The position numbers and the translations under genes are program-made. The notes below the pieces were generated by a model. That model was not told where the DNA came from and made no database searches. It saw nothing but the letters and a program-made list of their open reading frames with translations. From the NCBI RefSeq assembly GCF_018326425.1, contig NZ_AP024601.1, positions 153,501 to 217,500 on the forward strand: a stretch of DNA of 64,000 nt. The letters are read 5' to 3'. Source of the stretch: Polycladomyces abyssicola (GTDB lineage Bacteria > Bacillota > Bacilli > Thermoactinomycetales > JIR-001). Shown one piece after another: positions 10,325 to 19,047 of the stretch. Position 1 is the first letter of the stretch. Each line of letters opens with the position of its first letter.

Positions 10325-10600
10325 GATATGATGATAAGAAGCGATGAACGGGAGAGTACCGCGATGTCTGGTTCGCTCCAGAGAGGGACGCCGAAGGCTG
10401 GAAGCGTCCTGCGAACAGCGCGCGGGAAATGCACCCGTGAGCTGTCGCCCGAAACTCGATCTGAGGGGAGTAGGCGCGACCGGCTTTCCGCCGTTAACGG
10501 ACCAGAGGGGGATGAGTCCCGCCAGGGATTCGTCCAAGCAGAGTGGAACCGCGGGAATACACCGTCTCTGCAGCGTGAGCTGCGGAGGCTTTTTTATTTG
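10325..10600 (+). promoter_or_regulatory. T-box riboswitch (tRNA-Cys) controlling cysE-cysS
   Basis: The T-box AGAGTGGAACCGCG is at 10540-10553. Upstream is a long stem I with a GAGAG-type region and a distal GCTGGAAG loop; the 3' arm holds a specifier loop GGGAAATGCACCC with the cysteine codon TGC at 10430-10432. The terminator is 10566-10595 and competes with the antiterminator. Uncharged tRNA-Cys would therefore switch on serine acetyltransferase and cysteinyl-tRNA synthetase. An in-frame reading through this region is spurious. Confidence 0.95.
10566..10595 (+). terminator. Regulated terminator of the cys T-box
   Basis: CTCTGCAGC / GCTGCGGAG (9 bp with one G-U) and a GTGA loop, followed by GC and six Ts (10590-10595). 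Confidence 0.9.
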
Positions 10601-10613
10601 GGGGGTGGAACAG

Positions 10614-11336
10614 ATGTCTTGGATTCAACGTTGGAAAGAGATGCGGGAAGTCATCCGGGCGGATATTCAAGCCGTGTTTGACAGGGATCCGGCTGCGCGC
10701 AGCACACTGGAGGTTGTGTTGACCTACTCCGGTTTGCATGCGATTTGGATGCATCGGATCGCGCATGCACTCTATAAGCGGAAATGGTTTTTGTTGGCGA
10801 GAATCATTTCGCAGTTCAACCGCTTTCTGACAGGCATCGAAATCCATCCCGGCGCCAAAATCGGTAAAGGGTTGTTCATTGATCACGGCATGGGTGTCGT
10901 GATCGGAGAAACATGCGAAATCGGCGATTACGTCACCATTTATCAAGGGGTGACATTGGGAGGGACTGGGAAGGAAAAGGGAAAACGTCATCCCACGATC
11001 GAGGATCATGTATTGATCGCATCCGGAGCCAAAGTATTGGGTTCCATGCGGATTGGACGCTGCTCCAAAATCGGAGCGGGTTCGGTCGTATTGCGGGAAG
11101 TGCCGCCCCATTCCACCGTCGTAGGCGTCCCCGGGCGCGTTGTCGTCCAAAATGGTAAGCGGGTTCCAAACGATTTGGATCATGTCAATTTGCCTGATCC
11201 GGTTGCGGATATGATTCGCTCGATGCAGGAGGAAATCAGTCGTCTGCGACAAGAAGTGGACGCCTTGAAAAAGGGGCGGGAAGCAGAAGGAGGAGAGAAA
11301 CACGATGTCGGTGCAAATATACAACACGCTGACTAG
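10614..11336 (+). CDS. cysE: Serine O-acetyltransferase
   Basis: 240 residues; acetylates serine with acetyl-CoA, the first step of cysteine synthesis. The helical N-terminal region is followed by left-handed beta-helix hexapeptide repeats ([27 protein letters not shown]) with the catalytic [12 protein letters not shown] segment. The C-terminus is a charged coiled tail. ATG 10614 follows GGGGGGTGG just after the T-box terminator; longer upstream readings run through the riboswitch. It overlaps cysS by 32 bases. Confidence 0.96.
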   Translation: MSWIQRWKEMREVIRADIQAVFDRDPAARSTLEVVLTYSGLHAIWMHRIAHALYKRKWFLLARIISQFNRFLTGIEIHPGAKIGKGLFIDHGMGVVIGETCEIGDYVTIYQGVTLGGTGKEKGKRHPTIEDHVLIASGAKVLGSMRIGRCSKIGAGSVVLREVPPHSTVVGVPGRVVVQNGKRVPNDLDHVNLPDPVADMIRSMQEEISRLRQEVDALKKGREAEGGEKHDVGANIQHAD

Positions 11337-12705
11337 AAAAAAAGAACCGTTGGAGACGGTCCATCCCGGCAAAGTGAACATGTATGTGTGCGGACCGACC
11401 GTCTACAACTATATTCACATCGGCAACGCCCGGGTGTTCGTGTTTTTCGACGTGGTGCGGCGTTACCTGCAATACAAAGGCTATGACGTAAAGTACGTGC
11501 AAAACTTCACCGATGTCGACGACAAGCTGATTCGAACGGCCAATGAAGAGGGAACGACCGTACCGGAAGTTGCCGAGCGCTACATCCGGGCCTATTTCGA
11601 AGATATGGATGCGTTGGGTGTTCGCCGGGCGGATGTGCATCCACGGGCGACAGAACACATCCCGGACATGATCGAGGCGATTCGCGAATTGATCGACAAG
11701 GGCTGGGCCTATGAACGTGACGGGGATGTGTACTACCGTGCGCTGAAGAAGGATGATTACGGCAAATTGTCCCACCAAGCGATCGCCGATCTGAAAGCGG
11801 GCGCACGGATCGAGGTGAACGAGCGCAAGGAACACCCGCTCGATTTCGCCCTGTGGAAAAAGGCCAAACCAGGTGAAATCAAATGGGATAGCCCATGGGG
11901 GGAAGGGCGGCCTGGATGGCATATCGAGTGCTCGGTCATGTCTCGCAAATATTTGGGCGAAACGCTCGATATCCACGCTGGCGGCAAGGACTTGTGTTTT
12001 CCGCACCACGAAAACGAAATCGCGCAGAGTGAGGCCCTGACGGGAAAACCGTTTGCCCGCTATTGGATGCACAATGAATTTGTCAACATGGGCGGCGAAA
12101 AAATGTCCAAGTCGCTCGGAAACATCGTCACCGTTTATGATTTGCGGAAACGATATCCGGCACGGGTGATCCGCTATTTCCTGATCTCGGCTCATTACCG
12201 CAATCCAATCCAGTTCAGCGAAGAGGTGATGGATCAGCTGAAAAACGGGTTGGAGCGGATCGACAACGCCTGGTTCAACTTGCGGCACCGGATGACTGCG
12301 GCAACGGAGGGGCCGGCGGATCCTGCGGTGAAGGAACAGCTGAGTTCGTTGACCGCGCAATTTGAGGCGGCCATGGACGACGACATGAACACCGCCAATG
12401 CGCTAAGCGTGCTGTTTGAAGCGGTCAAACTGGTGAACGAGACGGTGGCCCAACCGGTTGTGACGCTGGGAACATTGGAAGCATTGAAGGAGTGGATGAC
12501 CACGTTCGGGGGAGAGATTTTGGGCTTGATCGAGCTGGAGGGGGAAGACGCGTTGGATCGGGAGATTGAAGCTCTGATCGAAGAACGCCAACAGGCGAGA
12601 AAGCGTCGCGATTTCGCGCGGGCTGATGCGATTCGCGACCAGCTGGCCGCGATGGGAATCCTGTTGGAAGATACGCCGCAGGGTGTCCGGTGGCGGAGAA
12701 AATGA
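11305..12705 (+). CDS. cysS: Cysteinyl-tRNA synthetase
   Basis: 466 residues, class Ia. Zinc ligand C29 ([10 protein letters not shown]), HIGH motif HIGN at 38-41, further zinc ligands in ECSVMS and FPHHENE, and KMSKS at 266-270. Co-transcribed with cysE under the cysteine T-box; its start lies inside the end of cysE and its stop overlaps the mrnC start (ATGA). Confidence 0.97.
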   Translation: MSVQIYNTLTRKKEPLETVHPGKVNMYVCGPTVYNYIHIGNARVFVFFDVVRRYLQYKGYDVKYVQNFTDVDDKLIRTANEEGTTVPEVAERYIRAYFEDMDALGVRRADVHPRATEHIPDMIEAIRELIDKGWAYERDGDVYYRALKKDDYGKLSHQAIADLKAGARIEVNERKEHPLDFALWKKAKPGEIKWDSPWGEGRPGWHIECSVMSRKYLGETLDIHAGGKDLCFPHHENEIAQSEALTGKPFARYWMHNEFVNMGGEKMSKSLGNIVTVYDLRKRYPARVIRYFLISAHYRNPIQFSEEVMDQLKNGLERIDNAWFNLRHRMTAATEGPADPAVKEQLSSLTAQFEAAMDDDMNTANALSVLFEAVKLVNETVAQPVVTLGTLEALKEWMTTFGGEILGLIELEGEDALDREIEALIEERQQARKRRDFARADAIRDQLAAMGILLEDTPQGVRWRRK

Positions 12706-13142
12706 GCGGACTTTCGGTTGGAATGACCCGGCGTCCGCTCCCCCGTTCCCCCGAACAGCTCAATCCGTTGGTGCTCGCCTATGTGGGTGATGCCGTCTAT
12801 GAGTTGTATGTCCGTTATCATTTGTTGACTGAAGGCATCGTCAAGCCTCAGGAACTGCAGCAAGCGGCGGTACGGTATGTGTCGGCCGGGGCGCAAGCGG
12901 CGGCGTTTCGCGATTGGGAACCGATTCTGACCGAAGAGGAGTTGGCCGTATGGCGCCGGGGTCGCAATGTGAAAAGCGGACGGGTGCCCAGACGGGCGTC
13001 GGTATCCCAATACCGTGCGAGTACCGGACTGGAAGCATTGGTCGGTTATTGGTATCTCACCGGACAGATCGGGCGGTTGACCGAGATGATGGAGCGGATG
13101 TTCCAAATAACCCGATCGGATGTGGATGATTCATCGGATTAG
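12702..13142 (+). CDS. mrnC: Mini-ribonuclease III
   Basis: A 146-residue RNase III catalytic domain without a dsRNA-binding domain, which matures 23S rRNA ends in Bacillus. [18 protein letters not shown] contains the catalytic aspartate. ATG 12702 overlaps the cysS stop by 4 bases; an in-frame GTG at 12690 would add four residues. A dispersed repeat starts 3 bases after the stop codon. Confidence 0.93.
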   Translation: MSGLSVGMTRRPLPRSPEQLNPLVLAYVGDAVYELYVRYHLLTEGIVKPQELQQAAVRYVSAGAQAAAFRDWEPILTEEELAVWRRGRNVKSGRVPRRASVSQYRASTGLEALVGYWYLTGQIGRLTEMMERMFQITRSDVDDSSD

Positions 13143-13144
13143 AC

Positions 13145-13366
13145 TAGAGCGTGTCTGGTGAATAATGTCTTTGCTTTCCCGGTTCGCTCCAGGGTATGGC
13201 CACTCTGACCTGGAGCGCAGGGACAGGCAACGTATGCTTCGACTAAGGAAGGCCCGCGATGTTAAATTCCTGCGCTATACGAGTCTTCGCTCTGTCGGGC
13301 TTTAGCCTTCGCTCACCTGGGAAAGCATCTCTCCCTCACGGATGTTCCAGATACGCCCTGGATCAT
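13145..13366 (+). repeat. Dispersed intergenic repeat, copy A (forward, full length)
   Basis: About 220 bp between mrnC and rlmB. The left end (TAGAGCGTGTCTGGTGAA, then GCTTTCCCGG) is repeated in inverted form at the right end (CACCTGGGAAAGC, then CCAGATACGCC), giving terminal inverted repeats of about 50 bp. The interior shares ATTCCTGCGCT and TTCGCTCACC with copy D at 53271. No coding frame is apparent. This fills most of the 342-bp gap 13143-13484; the remainder shows nothing else. Confidence 0.85.
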
Positions 13367-13484
13367 GTCTGGTAAATCCAACAAGCATTCGACGAACCAA
13401 GAACTGGGTGACCGTTTTCTCTTGAACAAGGGAAAATGGTTCACCTCGGTCAATTCTTTCAAAACACGGAAGAAGGCGAGAACG

Positions 13485-14219
13485 ATGAAGACAGAATGGA
13501 TTATGGGGAGGCAATCCGTCCATGAAGCCCTGAAAGCGGGCAGGGAGATAGAAAAAGTGCTGATCGCCGAAGGAGCAGGCAAGGGGGTCCAATCCCTGAT
13601 CCGTGTGGCGAAGGAAAGGGGGATCCCCGTTCAGCATGCACCTCGGAACCGATTGGATCAATTGGCGGACGGTGATCATCATCAGGGGGTGCTCGCCCTG
13701 GTATCCGCTTATCGTTACGCATCGCTGGACGAGCTGTTCGAACGGGCGCAGTCCCGCGATGAACCTCCGTTTTTCGTGTTGTTGGACGGTATCGAAGATC
13801 CTCACAACCTGGGCTCCATTTTGCGCACGGCGGATGCGGCCGGCGTGCATGGTGTGATCATACCCAAGCGACGGGCAGTCGGGCTCACAAAGGTGGTGGC
13901 CAAGACGTCTGCGGGCGCGATCGAGTACGTGCCAGTGGCTCGTGTCACCAATCTGAACCGGACTGTGGAGGAGCTGAAGGAAGCCGGATTGTGGATTGTG
14001 GGTGCGGACGCCTCGGCAGCGCATTCTTTCGACGAGATTGACTACACTGTTCCCGTCGCGCTCGTTATAGGGAATGAGGGACAAGGGATTAGCCGATTGA
14101 TGAAAGAGAAATGCGATTACCTGGTGCAGTTGCCGATGGCCGGACGAGTGGCCTCTCTCAATGCGTCGGTCGCCGCCGGTTTGATGATGTACGAGGTATT
14201 TCGCGCACGGCGCCGATAG
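13485..14219 (+). CDS. rlmB: 23S rRNA (guanosine-2'-O)-methyltransferase, TrmH/SpoU family
   Basis: 244 residues. An N-terminal substrate-binding domain (IMGRQSVHEALKAG) precedes a SPOUT knot with motif 1 DGIEDPHNLGSILRTADAAG, motif 2 ALVIGNEGQGISR and motif 3 LPMAGRVASLNASVAAGLMMYE. It 2'-O-methylates G2251-equivalent in 23S rRNA in E. coli; the exact target here is inferred. ATG 13485 is chosen because family members start at this point; an upstream in-frame ATG lies next to the repeat. Operon with rae1. Confidence 0.92.
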   Translation: MKTEWIMGRQSVHEALKAGREIEKVLIAEGAGKGVQSLIRVAKERGIPVQHAPRNRLDQLADGDHHQGVLALVSAYRYASLDELFERAQSRDEPPFFVLLDGIEDPHNLGSILRTADAAGVHGVIIPKRRAVGLTKVVAKTSAGAIEYVPVARVTNLNRTVEELKEAGLWIVGADASAAHSFDEIDYTVPVALVIGNEGQGISRLMKEKCDYLVQLPMAGRVASLNASVAAGLMMYEVFRARRR

Positions 14220-14231
14220 CGGGGGAACAGC

Positions 14232-14741
14232 ATGGAAGAGTGGCTGATAGTCGACGGTTACAATGTGATCGGCGCCCAGCCCGACGTGGAATGGTTGGGC
14301 GATTCCTTGGAAGAGGCGCGGGACAGGCTTGTACGTGCGTTGTCCGAATATCAGGCGCTGTCGGGGAGAAAAGTCATCCTGGTTTTTGATGCGCATCGGG
14401 TTCCGGGAGCCGGTGCCAAGCTGTTGGAGCAGAAAATCATCATTCATTACACCAAACAGCATGAGACGGCGGATGAATGCATCGAAAAACTGGTGCGCAA
14501 ATTGAGCGGGGAACATCGGCGCATCTATGTGGCCACGTCCGACTACCTGGAACAACGCCTGATCTTCGGACAAGGGGCGTATCGAATCAGTGCACGTGAA
14601 CTGTTGCGCGAGATGAAAAGTGCCAGGCGGGAGGCGACCCGGGAAATACAGGAGCGGTACCCCCCAAAAAGGCCCACGCTGGGACAGGGGCTAAAGGCGG
14701 AAATATGGCGCAAATTAGAAGGTTGGAGAAGGAAAAAATAG
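14232..14741 (+). CDS. rae1: Ribosome-associated endoribonuclease Rae1 (YacP), NYN domain
   Basis: 169 residues of the NYN/PIN-like fold. The acidic active-site entry is WLIVDGYNVIG near the N-terminus, followed by VILVFDAHR and VATSDYLEQRLIFGQGA. In B. subtilis Rae1 cuts mRNA in the ribosomal A site. Starts 12 nt after rlmB behind GCGGGGGAA and ends just before the sigH promoter. Confidence 0.93.
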   Translation: MEEWLIVDGYNVIGAQPDVEWLGDSLEEARDRLVRALSEYQALSGRKVILVFDAHRVPGAGAKLLEQKIIIHYTKQHETADECIEKLVRKLSGEHRRIYVATSDYLEQRLIFGQGAYRISARELLREMKSARREATREIQERYPPKRPTLGQGLKAEIWRKLEGWRRKK

Positions 14742-14749
14742 GGGAAAAT

Positions 14750-14779
14750 TTGACGTTTTTGTTGCAAGTCAGATATAAT
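14750..14779 (+). promoter_or_regulatory. Sigma-A promoter for sigH
   Basis: TTGACG (14750-14755), 18-nt spacer, TATAAT (14774-14779), 45 nt ahead of the sigH start. In B. subtilis the sigH promoter is also sigma-A type and AbrB-repressed; the AT-rich flank fits but no AbrB site can be assigned. Confidence 0.78.
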
Positions 14780-14824
14780 AAGTTTACCCTGGGCTTTCCA
14801 GCAAACGTGGTCGGAGGGATGAGA

Positions 14825-15481
14825 GTGAGCGCAAACCTTCAAACCAGTGTACGGGACACGGTGAACTATGAAACGATGACCGATGAACAGCTGGTGGACG
14901 GTGTGCGGATGGGGGACAGTGGGGCGCTGGAGTATTTGATCCATAAGTATAAAAATTTCGTCCGTGCCAAGGCGCGCTCATACTTTTTGATCGGCGCCGA
15001 TCATGAGGACATCGTACAGGAAGGGATGATTGGCCTTTACAAAGCGATTCGCGACTTTCGCGGGGACAAGCTTGCCTCGTTCAAGGCGTTTGCGGAGCTG
15101 TGCATCACGCGGCAAATTATTACGGCCATCAAGACGGCGACGCGCCAGAAACACATTCCGCTGAACTCTTATGTGTCGTTGGACAAGCCCATCTATGACG
15201 AGGATTCGGACAGAACGCTCATGGATATCCTGACCGGCGGCCGGGTGTCAGATCCGGAGGAGTTGTACATCAATCAGGAAGAATACGATGACATAGAGGA
15301 TAAAATGTCGCAAATCCTGAGCGAATTGGAACGGCAGGTACTGATGCTCTACCTGGACGGCCGCTCGTATCAGGAAATCGCTGTCGACCTGAATCGACAC
15401 GTCAAGTCAATCGACAATGCCTTGCAACGCGTCAAACGCAAACTGGAACGATACCTGGAGGTGCGCGAAGTCACCCTGTAA
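14825..15481 (+). CDS. sigH: RNA polymerase sigma factor SigH (early sporulation/stationary phase)
   Basis: 218 residues from GTG 14825, the same length as B. subtilis SigH as I recall it. Region 2 (ALEYLIHKYKNFVRAKARSY, EDIVQEGMIGLYKAI), and region 4 (ILSELERQVLMLYLDGRSYQ, NRHVKSIDNALQRVKRKLE) are clear. An in-frame ATG at 14819 directly abuts the GGAGGG site, so it is too close for initiation; the GTG is 6 nt away. SigH drives spo0A, kinA and spoIIA in Bacillus. Confidence 0.96.
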   Translation: MSANLQTSVRDTVNYETMTDEQLVDGVRMGDSGALEYLIHKYKNFVRAKARSYFLIGADHEDIVQEGMIGLYKAIRDFRGDKLASFKAFAELCITRQIITAIKTATRQKHIPLNSYVSLDKPIYDEDSDRTLMDILTGGRVSDPEELYINQEEYDDIEDKMSQILSELERQVLMLYLDGRSYQEIAVDLNRHVKSIDNALQRVKRKLERYLEVREVTL

Positions 15482-15495
15482 CGCCTGAACCGCCG

Positions 15496-15518
15496 CTTCC
15501 CGCCCCCCTTGCGGGAAG
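15496..15518 (+). other. Hairpin directly after sigH
   Basis: CTTCCCGC / GCGGGAAG, 8 bp, 15 nt after the sigH stop, with no T-run. It may protect the 3' end or act as a weak terminator ahead of the strong one at 15589. Confidence 0.5.
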
Positions 15519-15588
15519 TGCGATCTCATGTGGTAGTTATTCGACAGAAACCCCCAAAATCCTCTTGGCTGTGTAAAAAAATTGTAAA

Positions 15589-15618
15589 ACCCCGTCGACA
15601 GACACGGGGTCTTTTTTT
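15589..15618 (+). terminator. Rho-independent terminator after sigH
   Basis: ACCCCGT / ACGGGGT stem (15589-15595, 15604-15610), 8-nt loop and seven Ts at 15612-15618. Confidence 0.88.
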
Positions 15619-15746
15619 ATAAAGAGCGAATGGGAAATCGAGTCGAACGGTATGAATCAGACGGAATTTGGAAGATATGACGTAGACAGCGCCAGTTTTG
15701 GCTTTCACTTATTTTGTCTATAATGAGAGAAACAAGCGGGACCTGT

Positions 15747-15775
15747 TTGACACCCGTCAGGCCTTGTGCTAAAGT
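15747..15775 (+). promoter_or_regulatory. Sigma-A promoter for rpmG-secE-nusG
   Basis: TTGACA (15747-15752), 17 nt, TAAAGT (15770-15775) with an extended TGC. About 70 nt ahead of rpmG. Confidence 0.85.
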
Positions 15776-15846
15776 GGATAGGGTATGTTATATTCCGGTA
15801 CACTATGGCCGTTTTGGCCGTCGGCATAAGCAAGGAGGTGTGTCAC

Positions 15847-15996
15847 ATGCGGGTCACAATTACCTTGGCTTGCACCGAGTGCGGGGAGCGTAACTACACC
15901 AGCAGCAAAAACAAACGGAAACACCCGGATCGTCTTGAGTTCCGGAAGTACTGCCCCCGCTGCAATGCTCACAAGGTGCATCGCGAGACAAAATAA
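15847..15996 (+). CDS. rpmG: 50S ribosomal protein L33, zinc-binding form
   Basis: 49 residues with the two CxxC pairs of the zinc form (CTECG and CPRC). Position ahead of secE matches B. subtilis rpmGB. ATG 15847 follows AAGGAGGTG; upstream in-frame codons cover the promoter and are not used. Confidence 0.95.
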   Translation: MRVTITLACTECGERNYTSSKNKRKHPDRLEFRKYCPRCNAHKVHRETK

Positions 15997-16029
15997 CGAT
16001 TGATCGCTTAAACATTTGGGGGGACGCTC

Positions 16030-16254
16030 ATGGGTTTGCTAGGTCGCCTCGGTTCCGGGATTTCCAAAAGCATATCCGGCACCGCTCAGTTTTTCCGGAG
16101 CGGGATCGCCGAGCTGAAAAAGGTACGCTGGCCCAATCGACAAGAGCTGATCAGCTATACGACGATCGTCATCGTGACGGTGACGATTCTCACCCTCTTC
16201 TTCGCGGCCGTGGACTTTGGGATTGGTCAATTGCTGGCATTGCTCACAAGGTGA
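16030..16254 (+). CDS. secE: Preprotein translocase subunit SecE
   Basis: 74 residues: amphipathic helix AELKKVRWPNRQEL, the SecE signature, then one transmembrane helix. Clamps the SecY halves. The N-terminal 20 residues are a flexible polar extension. The 58-bp gap to nusG carries no signal I recognise. Confidence 0.95.
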   Translation: MGLLGRLGSGISKSISGTAQFFRSGIAELKKVRWPNRQELISYTTIVIVTVTILTLFFAAVDFGIGQLLALLTR

Positions 16255-16312
16255 GACGGCGTCGTCGAAATTACGCCATAAGGGGGGACAGGGTGCGATT
16301 CGGCCCTGAATC

Positions 16313-16846
16313 ATGGAGAAGAATTGGTATGTTGTTCACACTTATTCCGGCTACGAAAACAAAGTAAAAACCAACCTGGAAAAGCGTGTGCGCTCGATGG
16401 ACATGGAGGACAAGATTTTCCGTGTTCTCGTTCCGACTGAAGAAGAGATCGAGCACAAGGATGGCAAGAAGAAAACCGTCCAGCGCAAGGTTTTTCCGGG
16501 ATACGTCCTTGTGGAGATGATCATGACGGATGACTCATGGTATGTCGTGCGCAACACGCCGGGAGTCACGGGGTTCGTCGGATCATCCGGAGCCGGTTCC
16601 AAGCCCACTCCCCTTATGCCGGAAGAAGTGCATGCGATTCTGCGCCAAATGGGGATGGAAGAGGCGCGTCCCAAAGTGGACTTTGCCGTCAATGACAACG
16701 TCAAAGTCAAGGAAGGACCGTTCGCGAACTTTGTTGGAACCATCGAAGAGGTGGATGCGAGCCGAGGCAAGCTGAAGGTGCTCGTCAACATGTTTGGGCG
16801 CGAAACTCCGGTGGAGCTGGACTTTGCCCAAGTGGAAAAAATTTGA
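16313..16846 (+). CDS. nusG: Transcription termination/antitermination factor NusG
   Basis: 177 residues, standard NGN plus KOW organisation: [16 protein letters not shown] at the N-terminus, FPGYVLVEM in the RNAP-binding face, and the KOW domain [17 protein letters not shown] at the C-terminus. Paired with secE as in most bacteria. Confidence 0.97.
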   Translation: MEKNWYVVHTYSGYENKVKTNLEKRVRSMDMEDKIFRVLVPTEEEIEHKDGKKKTVQRKVFPGYVLVEMIMTDDSWYVVRNTPGVTGFVGSSGAGSKPTPLMPEEVHAILRQMGMEEARPKVDFAVNDNVKVKEGPFANFVGTIEEVDASRGKLKVLVNMFGRETPVELDFAQVEKI

Positions 16847-16879
16847 AGCGATCACATCTTCCCCTCGGGTGCCTGTTTG

Positions 16880-16888
16880 TGTTAAAGT
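16880..16888 (+). promoter_or_regulatory. Probable extended -10 promoter for rplK-rplA
   Basis: TGTTAAAGT is an extended -10 element 34 nt after nusG; the -35 region is poor. It lies upstream of the terminator-like hairpin at 16915, so transcripts from it must pass an attenuator. Confidence 0.45.
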
Positions 16889-16914
16889 GTATATGTTTTG
16901 GGATCCCCTTCGGG

Positions 16915-16951
16915 GGTTCGGGGGTCGTCCGTGGATGGGCGAACCTTTTTT
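16915..16951 (+). terminator. Terminator or attenuator between nusG and rplK
   Basis: GGTTCG (16915-16920) pairs with CGAACC (16940-16945), with an inner TCC/GGA stem, and is followed by six Ts. A second short hairpin with a TTCG loop (CCCC/GGGG, about 16903-16914) precedes it. It ends secE-nusG transcripts and may regulate rplK. Confidence 0.7.
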
Positions 16952-17005
16952 CCGTGGGAGGGTGCGACCCGAAAGAACCACATTTTTGTAAGGAGGTTGG
17001 TTGGC

Positions 17006-17431
17006 GTGGCCAAAAAAGTCATCAAAGTGGTCAAGCTGCAAATCCCCGCTGGTAAAGCCAACCCGGCGCCGCCGGTCGGTCCTGCGCTGGGTCAAGCCGG
17101 GGTCAACATCATGGGATTCTGCAAAGAGTTCAACGCGCGTACCGCGGACCAAGCGGGGCTGATCATTCCGGTTGAGATCACGGTGTACGAAGACCGTTCG
17201 TTCACCTTCGTCACCAAAACCCCGCCGGCAGCCGTGTTGCTCAAAAAAGCGGCCGGTATCGAGTCCGGTTCCGGTGAACCGAACAAAAAGAAAGTGGCCA
17301 AAGTGTCGCGGGACAAAGTGCGCGAAATCGCCGAGCTGAAAATGCCCGATCTGAACGCGGCTTCGGTGGAAGCGGCGATGCGCATGGTGGAAGGTACCGC
17401 CCGCAGCATGGGAATCGAAATCGTAGACTGA
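17006..17431 (+). CDS. rplK: 50S ribosomal protein L11
   Basis: 141 residues, the normal length. N-terminal [28 protein letters not shown] segment (proline-rich hinge, thiostrepton site) and a C-terminal 23S rRNA-binding domain ending [19 protein letters not shown] 17006 follows AAGGAGGTTGG; the upstream in-frame ATG would run through the terminator. Part of the GTPase-associated centre and needed for RelA activation. Confidence 0.97.
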   Translation: MAKKVIKVVKLQIPAGKANPAPPVGPALGQAGVNIMGFCKEFNARTADQAGLIIPVEITVYEDRSFTFVTKTPPAAVLLKKAAGIESGSGEPNKKKVAKVSRDKVREIAELKMPDLNAASVEAAMRMVEGTARSMGIEIVD

Positions 17432-17524
17432 TCGGATAGAAGATCTGTCGCAGTTGTCGCCGCCACGGGTGATGGCTGCAAGTGGGAGGATTATCCGTTA
17501 TGACCACGAAAGGAGGAAGCAACC

Positions 17525-18223
17525 GTGGCTAAGCATGGGAAAAAGTATCTCGAAGCGATCAAAAAAGTGGACCGGGAAAAGCAATACGATCCGACCGAAG
17601 CGCTCCAACTGGTGAAAGAGCTGGCTTCGGCCAAATTCGATGAGACGGTGGAAGCGGCGTTCCGTCTGGGGATCGACACCAAACGCGCGGACCAACAAGT
17701 GCGCGGAGCTGTGGTTCTGCCGCATGGTACCGGAAAAACCAAACGGGTGCTGGTTTTCGCCAAAGGTGAGAAAGCCAAAGAAGCGGAACAAGCCGGTGCC
17801 GACTATGTGGGCGATGAAGACCTGATCAACAAAGTGAGCCAAGGCTGGTTCGATTTCGACGTGGTGGTGGCCACCCCGGATATGATGGGTCAAGTCGGGA
17901 AACTGGGCCGCATCCTGGGTCCCAAAGGCTTGATGCCCAACCCGAAAACGGGAACCGTCACCTTTGATGTGGCCAAAGCGGTTCAGGAAATCAAAGCCGG
18001 TAAAATCGAATACCGGGCCGACAAAGCCGGTAACGTTCACGCGCCGATCGGCAAGGTTTCCTTTGACGTCGAGAAACTGGTGGAAAACTTGCAAGCGCTG
18101 GCTGAAGCACTGATCAAAGCCAAACCGGCTGCGGCAAAAGGGCAATATATGAAGAGCGTTACCGTTTCTTCCACCATGGGACCGGGCATCTCGATCAACC
18201 CGGCACGGTTTATGGGACGCTAA
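17525..18223 (+). CDS. rplA: 50S ribosomal protein L1
   Basis: 232 residues: [11 protein letters not shown] start, two-domain L1 fold, [15 protein letters not shown] signature. GTG start at 17525 behind AAAGGAGGAA. L1 autoregulates this operon in several bacteria by binding its mRNA; I cannot define such a site in the 93-bp rplK-rplA gap. Confidence 0.97.
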   Translation: MAKHGKKYLEAIKKVDREKQYDPTEALQLVKELASAKFDETVEAAFRLGIDTKRADQQVRGAVVLPHGTGKTKRVLVFAKGEKAKEAEQAGADYVGDEDLINKVSQGWFDFDVVVATPDMMGQVGKLGRILGPKGLMPNPKTGTVTFDVAKAVQEIKAGKIEYRADKAGNVHAPIGKVSFDVEKLVENLQALAEALIKAKPAAAKGQYMKSVTVSSTMGPGISINPARFMGR

Positions 18224-18238
18224 GAACTTGTTCCGTTC

Positions 18239-18272
18239 TTGACAATGACGGACCCATTGGTTATGCTATAAA
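18239..18272 (+). promoter_or_regulatory. Promoter for rplJ-rplL
   Basis: TTGACA (18239-18244) with TATGCT at 17 nt (18262-18267); a better -10, TGCTATAAA (TATAAA at 18267-18272), overlaps it but at 22 nt. The start of the long rplJ leader fits here. Confidence 0.65.
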
Positions 18273-18289
18273 CGTTTGTTTGGGTTACT

Positions 18290-18420
18290 TGACAATTGAA
18301 CACCCGCTTCTACCGTAGACAGCAGGTGCCGCCGGCTTAATATCCTGCCGAGGTAGGGATTCCGATTCGTATTGATAGAGGATTTTCCCGGCCTTCGTGT
18401 GTCTACGAAGGCTTTTTTGT
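18290..18420 (+). promoter_or_regulatory. L10-type ribosomal protein leader with attenuator
   Basis: A roughly 130-nt structured leader precedes rplJ, containing the AGACAGCAGGTGCC and TATCCTGCCGAGG segments typical of the Firmicute L10 leader, and ends in a terminator at 18391-18418. By family analogy the L10-(L12)4 complex binds and favours termination; here this is inferred from position and motifs. Confidence 0.75.
18391..18418 (+). terminator. Attenuator terminator in the rplJ leader
   Basis: GCCTTCGT / ACGAAGGC, 8-bp perfect stem, 6-nt loop, six Ts, ending 30 nt before the rplJ start. Confidence 0.85.
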
Positions 18421-18447
18421 TTGCAATCCCTGCGAGGAGGTGTGACG

Positions 18448-18960
18448 ATGTCCAAAGCGATCGAAAAGAAGAAACAAGTCGTGGCGGAGATCGTGGAAAA
18501 GCTGAAAACCAGCAAAAGCACGATTTTGACGGATTACCGCGGTCTCACCGTCGCTGAAATGACCGAGCTGCGGAAGCAGTTGCGCGAAGCCGGCGTTGAG
18601 TTCAAGGTGTTGAAAAACACGTTGACCCGCCGCGCGACCGAAGAAGTGGGCTTGACAGAACTGAACGAATCCCTGACCGGTCCGACCGCCATTGCGTTCA
18701 GCTATGAAGATGTGGTAGCGCCGGCGAAGATCCTGCACAAATTCGCCAAAGACCACGAAGCGCTGGAAATCAAGGGCGGCGTGGTAGAAGGCCGCATCGT
18801 CAGCCTGGACGAAGTGAAGGCGCTGGCGGAACTGCCGTCCCGCGAAGGGCTCTTGTCCATGTTGCTCAGCGTGTTGCAGGCGCCGATGCGGAACTTTGCC
18901 CTGGCGGTCAAAGCGGTGGCCGACAAAAACGGAGAAGCGGGCGAAGCGGCGGAAGCCTGA
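18448..18960 (+). CDS. rplJ: 50S ribosomal protein L10
   Basis: 170 residues: [20 protein letters not shown] signature and [11 protein letters not shown] near the N-terminus, and the C-terminal helix that binds L7/L12 dimers. ATG 18448 follows GAGGAGGTG. An upstream in-frame start would lie in the terminator. Confidence 0.97.
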   Translation: MSKAIEKKKQVVAEIVEKLKTSKSTILTDYRGLTVAEMTELRKQLREAGVEFKVLKNTLTRRATEEVGLTELNESLTGPTAIAFSYEDVVAPAKILHKFAKDHEALEIKGGVVEGRIVSLDEVKALAELPSREGLLSMLLSVLQAPMRNFALAVKAVADKNGEAGEAAEA

Positions 18961-19047
18961 TGCACCGAGTCCGTTTGCCGGCGTGATACGCCGGGACCAT
19001 TTTCATTTGCGAATTTCAATTGATCTGATACAAGGAGGTTGTTTCGC

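Noticed and set aside
10344..10613. Open frame running into cysE from upstream
   Set aside because: It translates the T-box riboswitch; the real start is ATG 10614.
18289..18316. Second TTGACA in the rplJ leader
   Set aside because: The expected -10 position reads TACCGT, and it would start transcription inside the leader structure.
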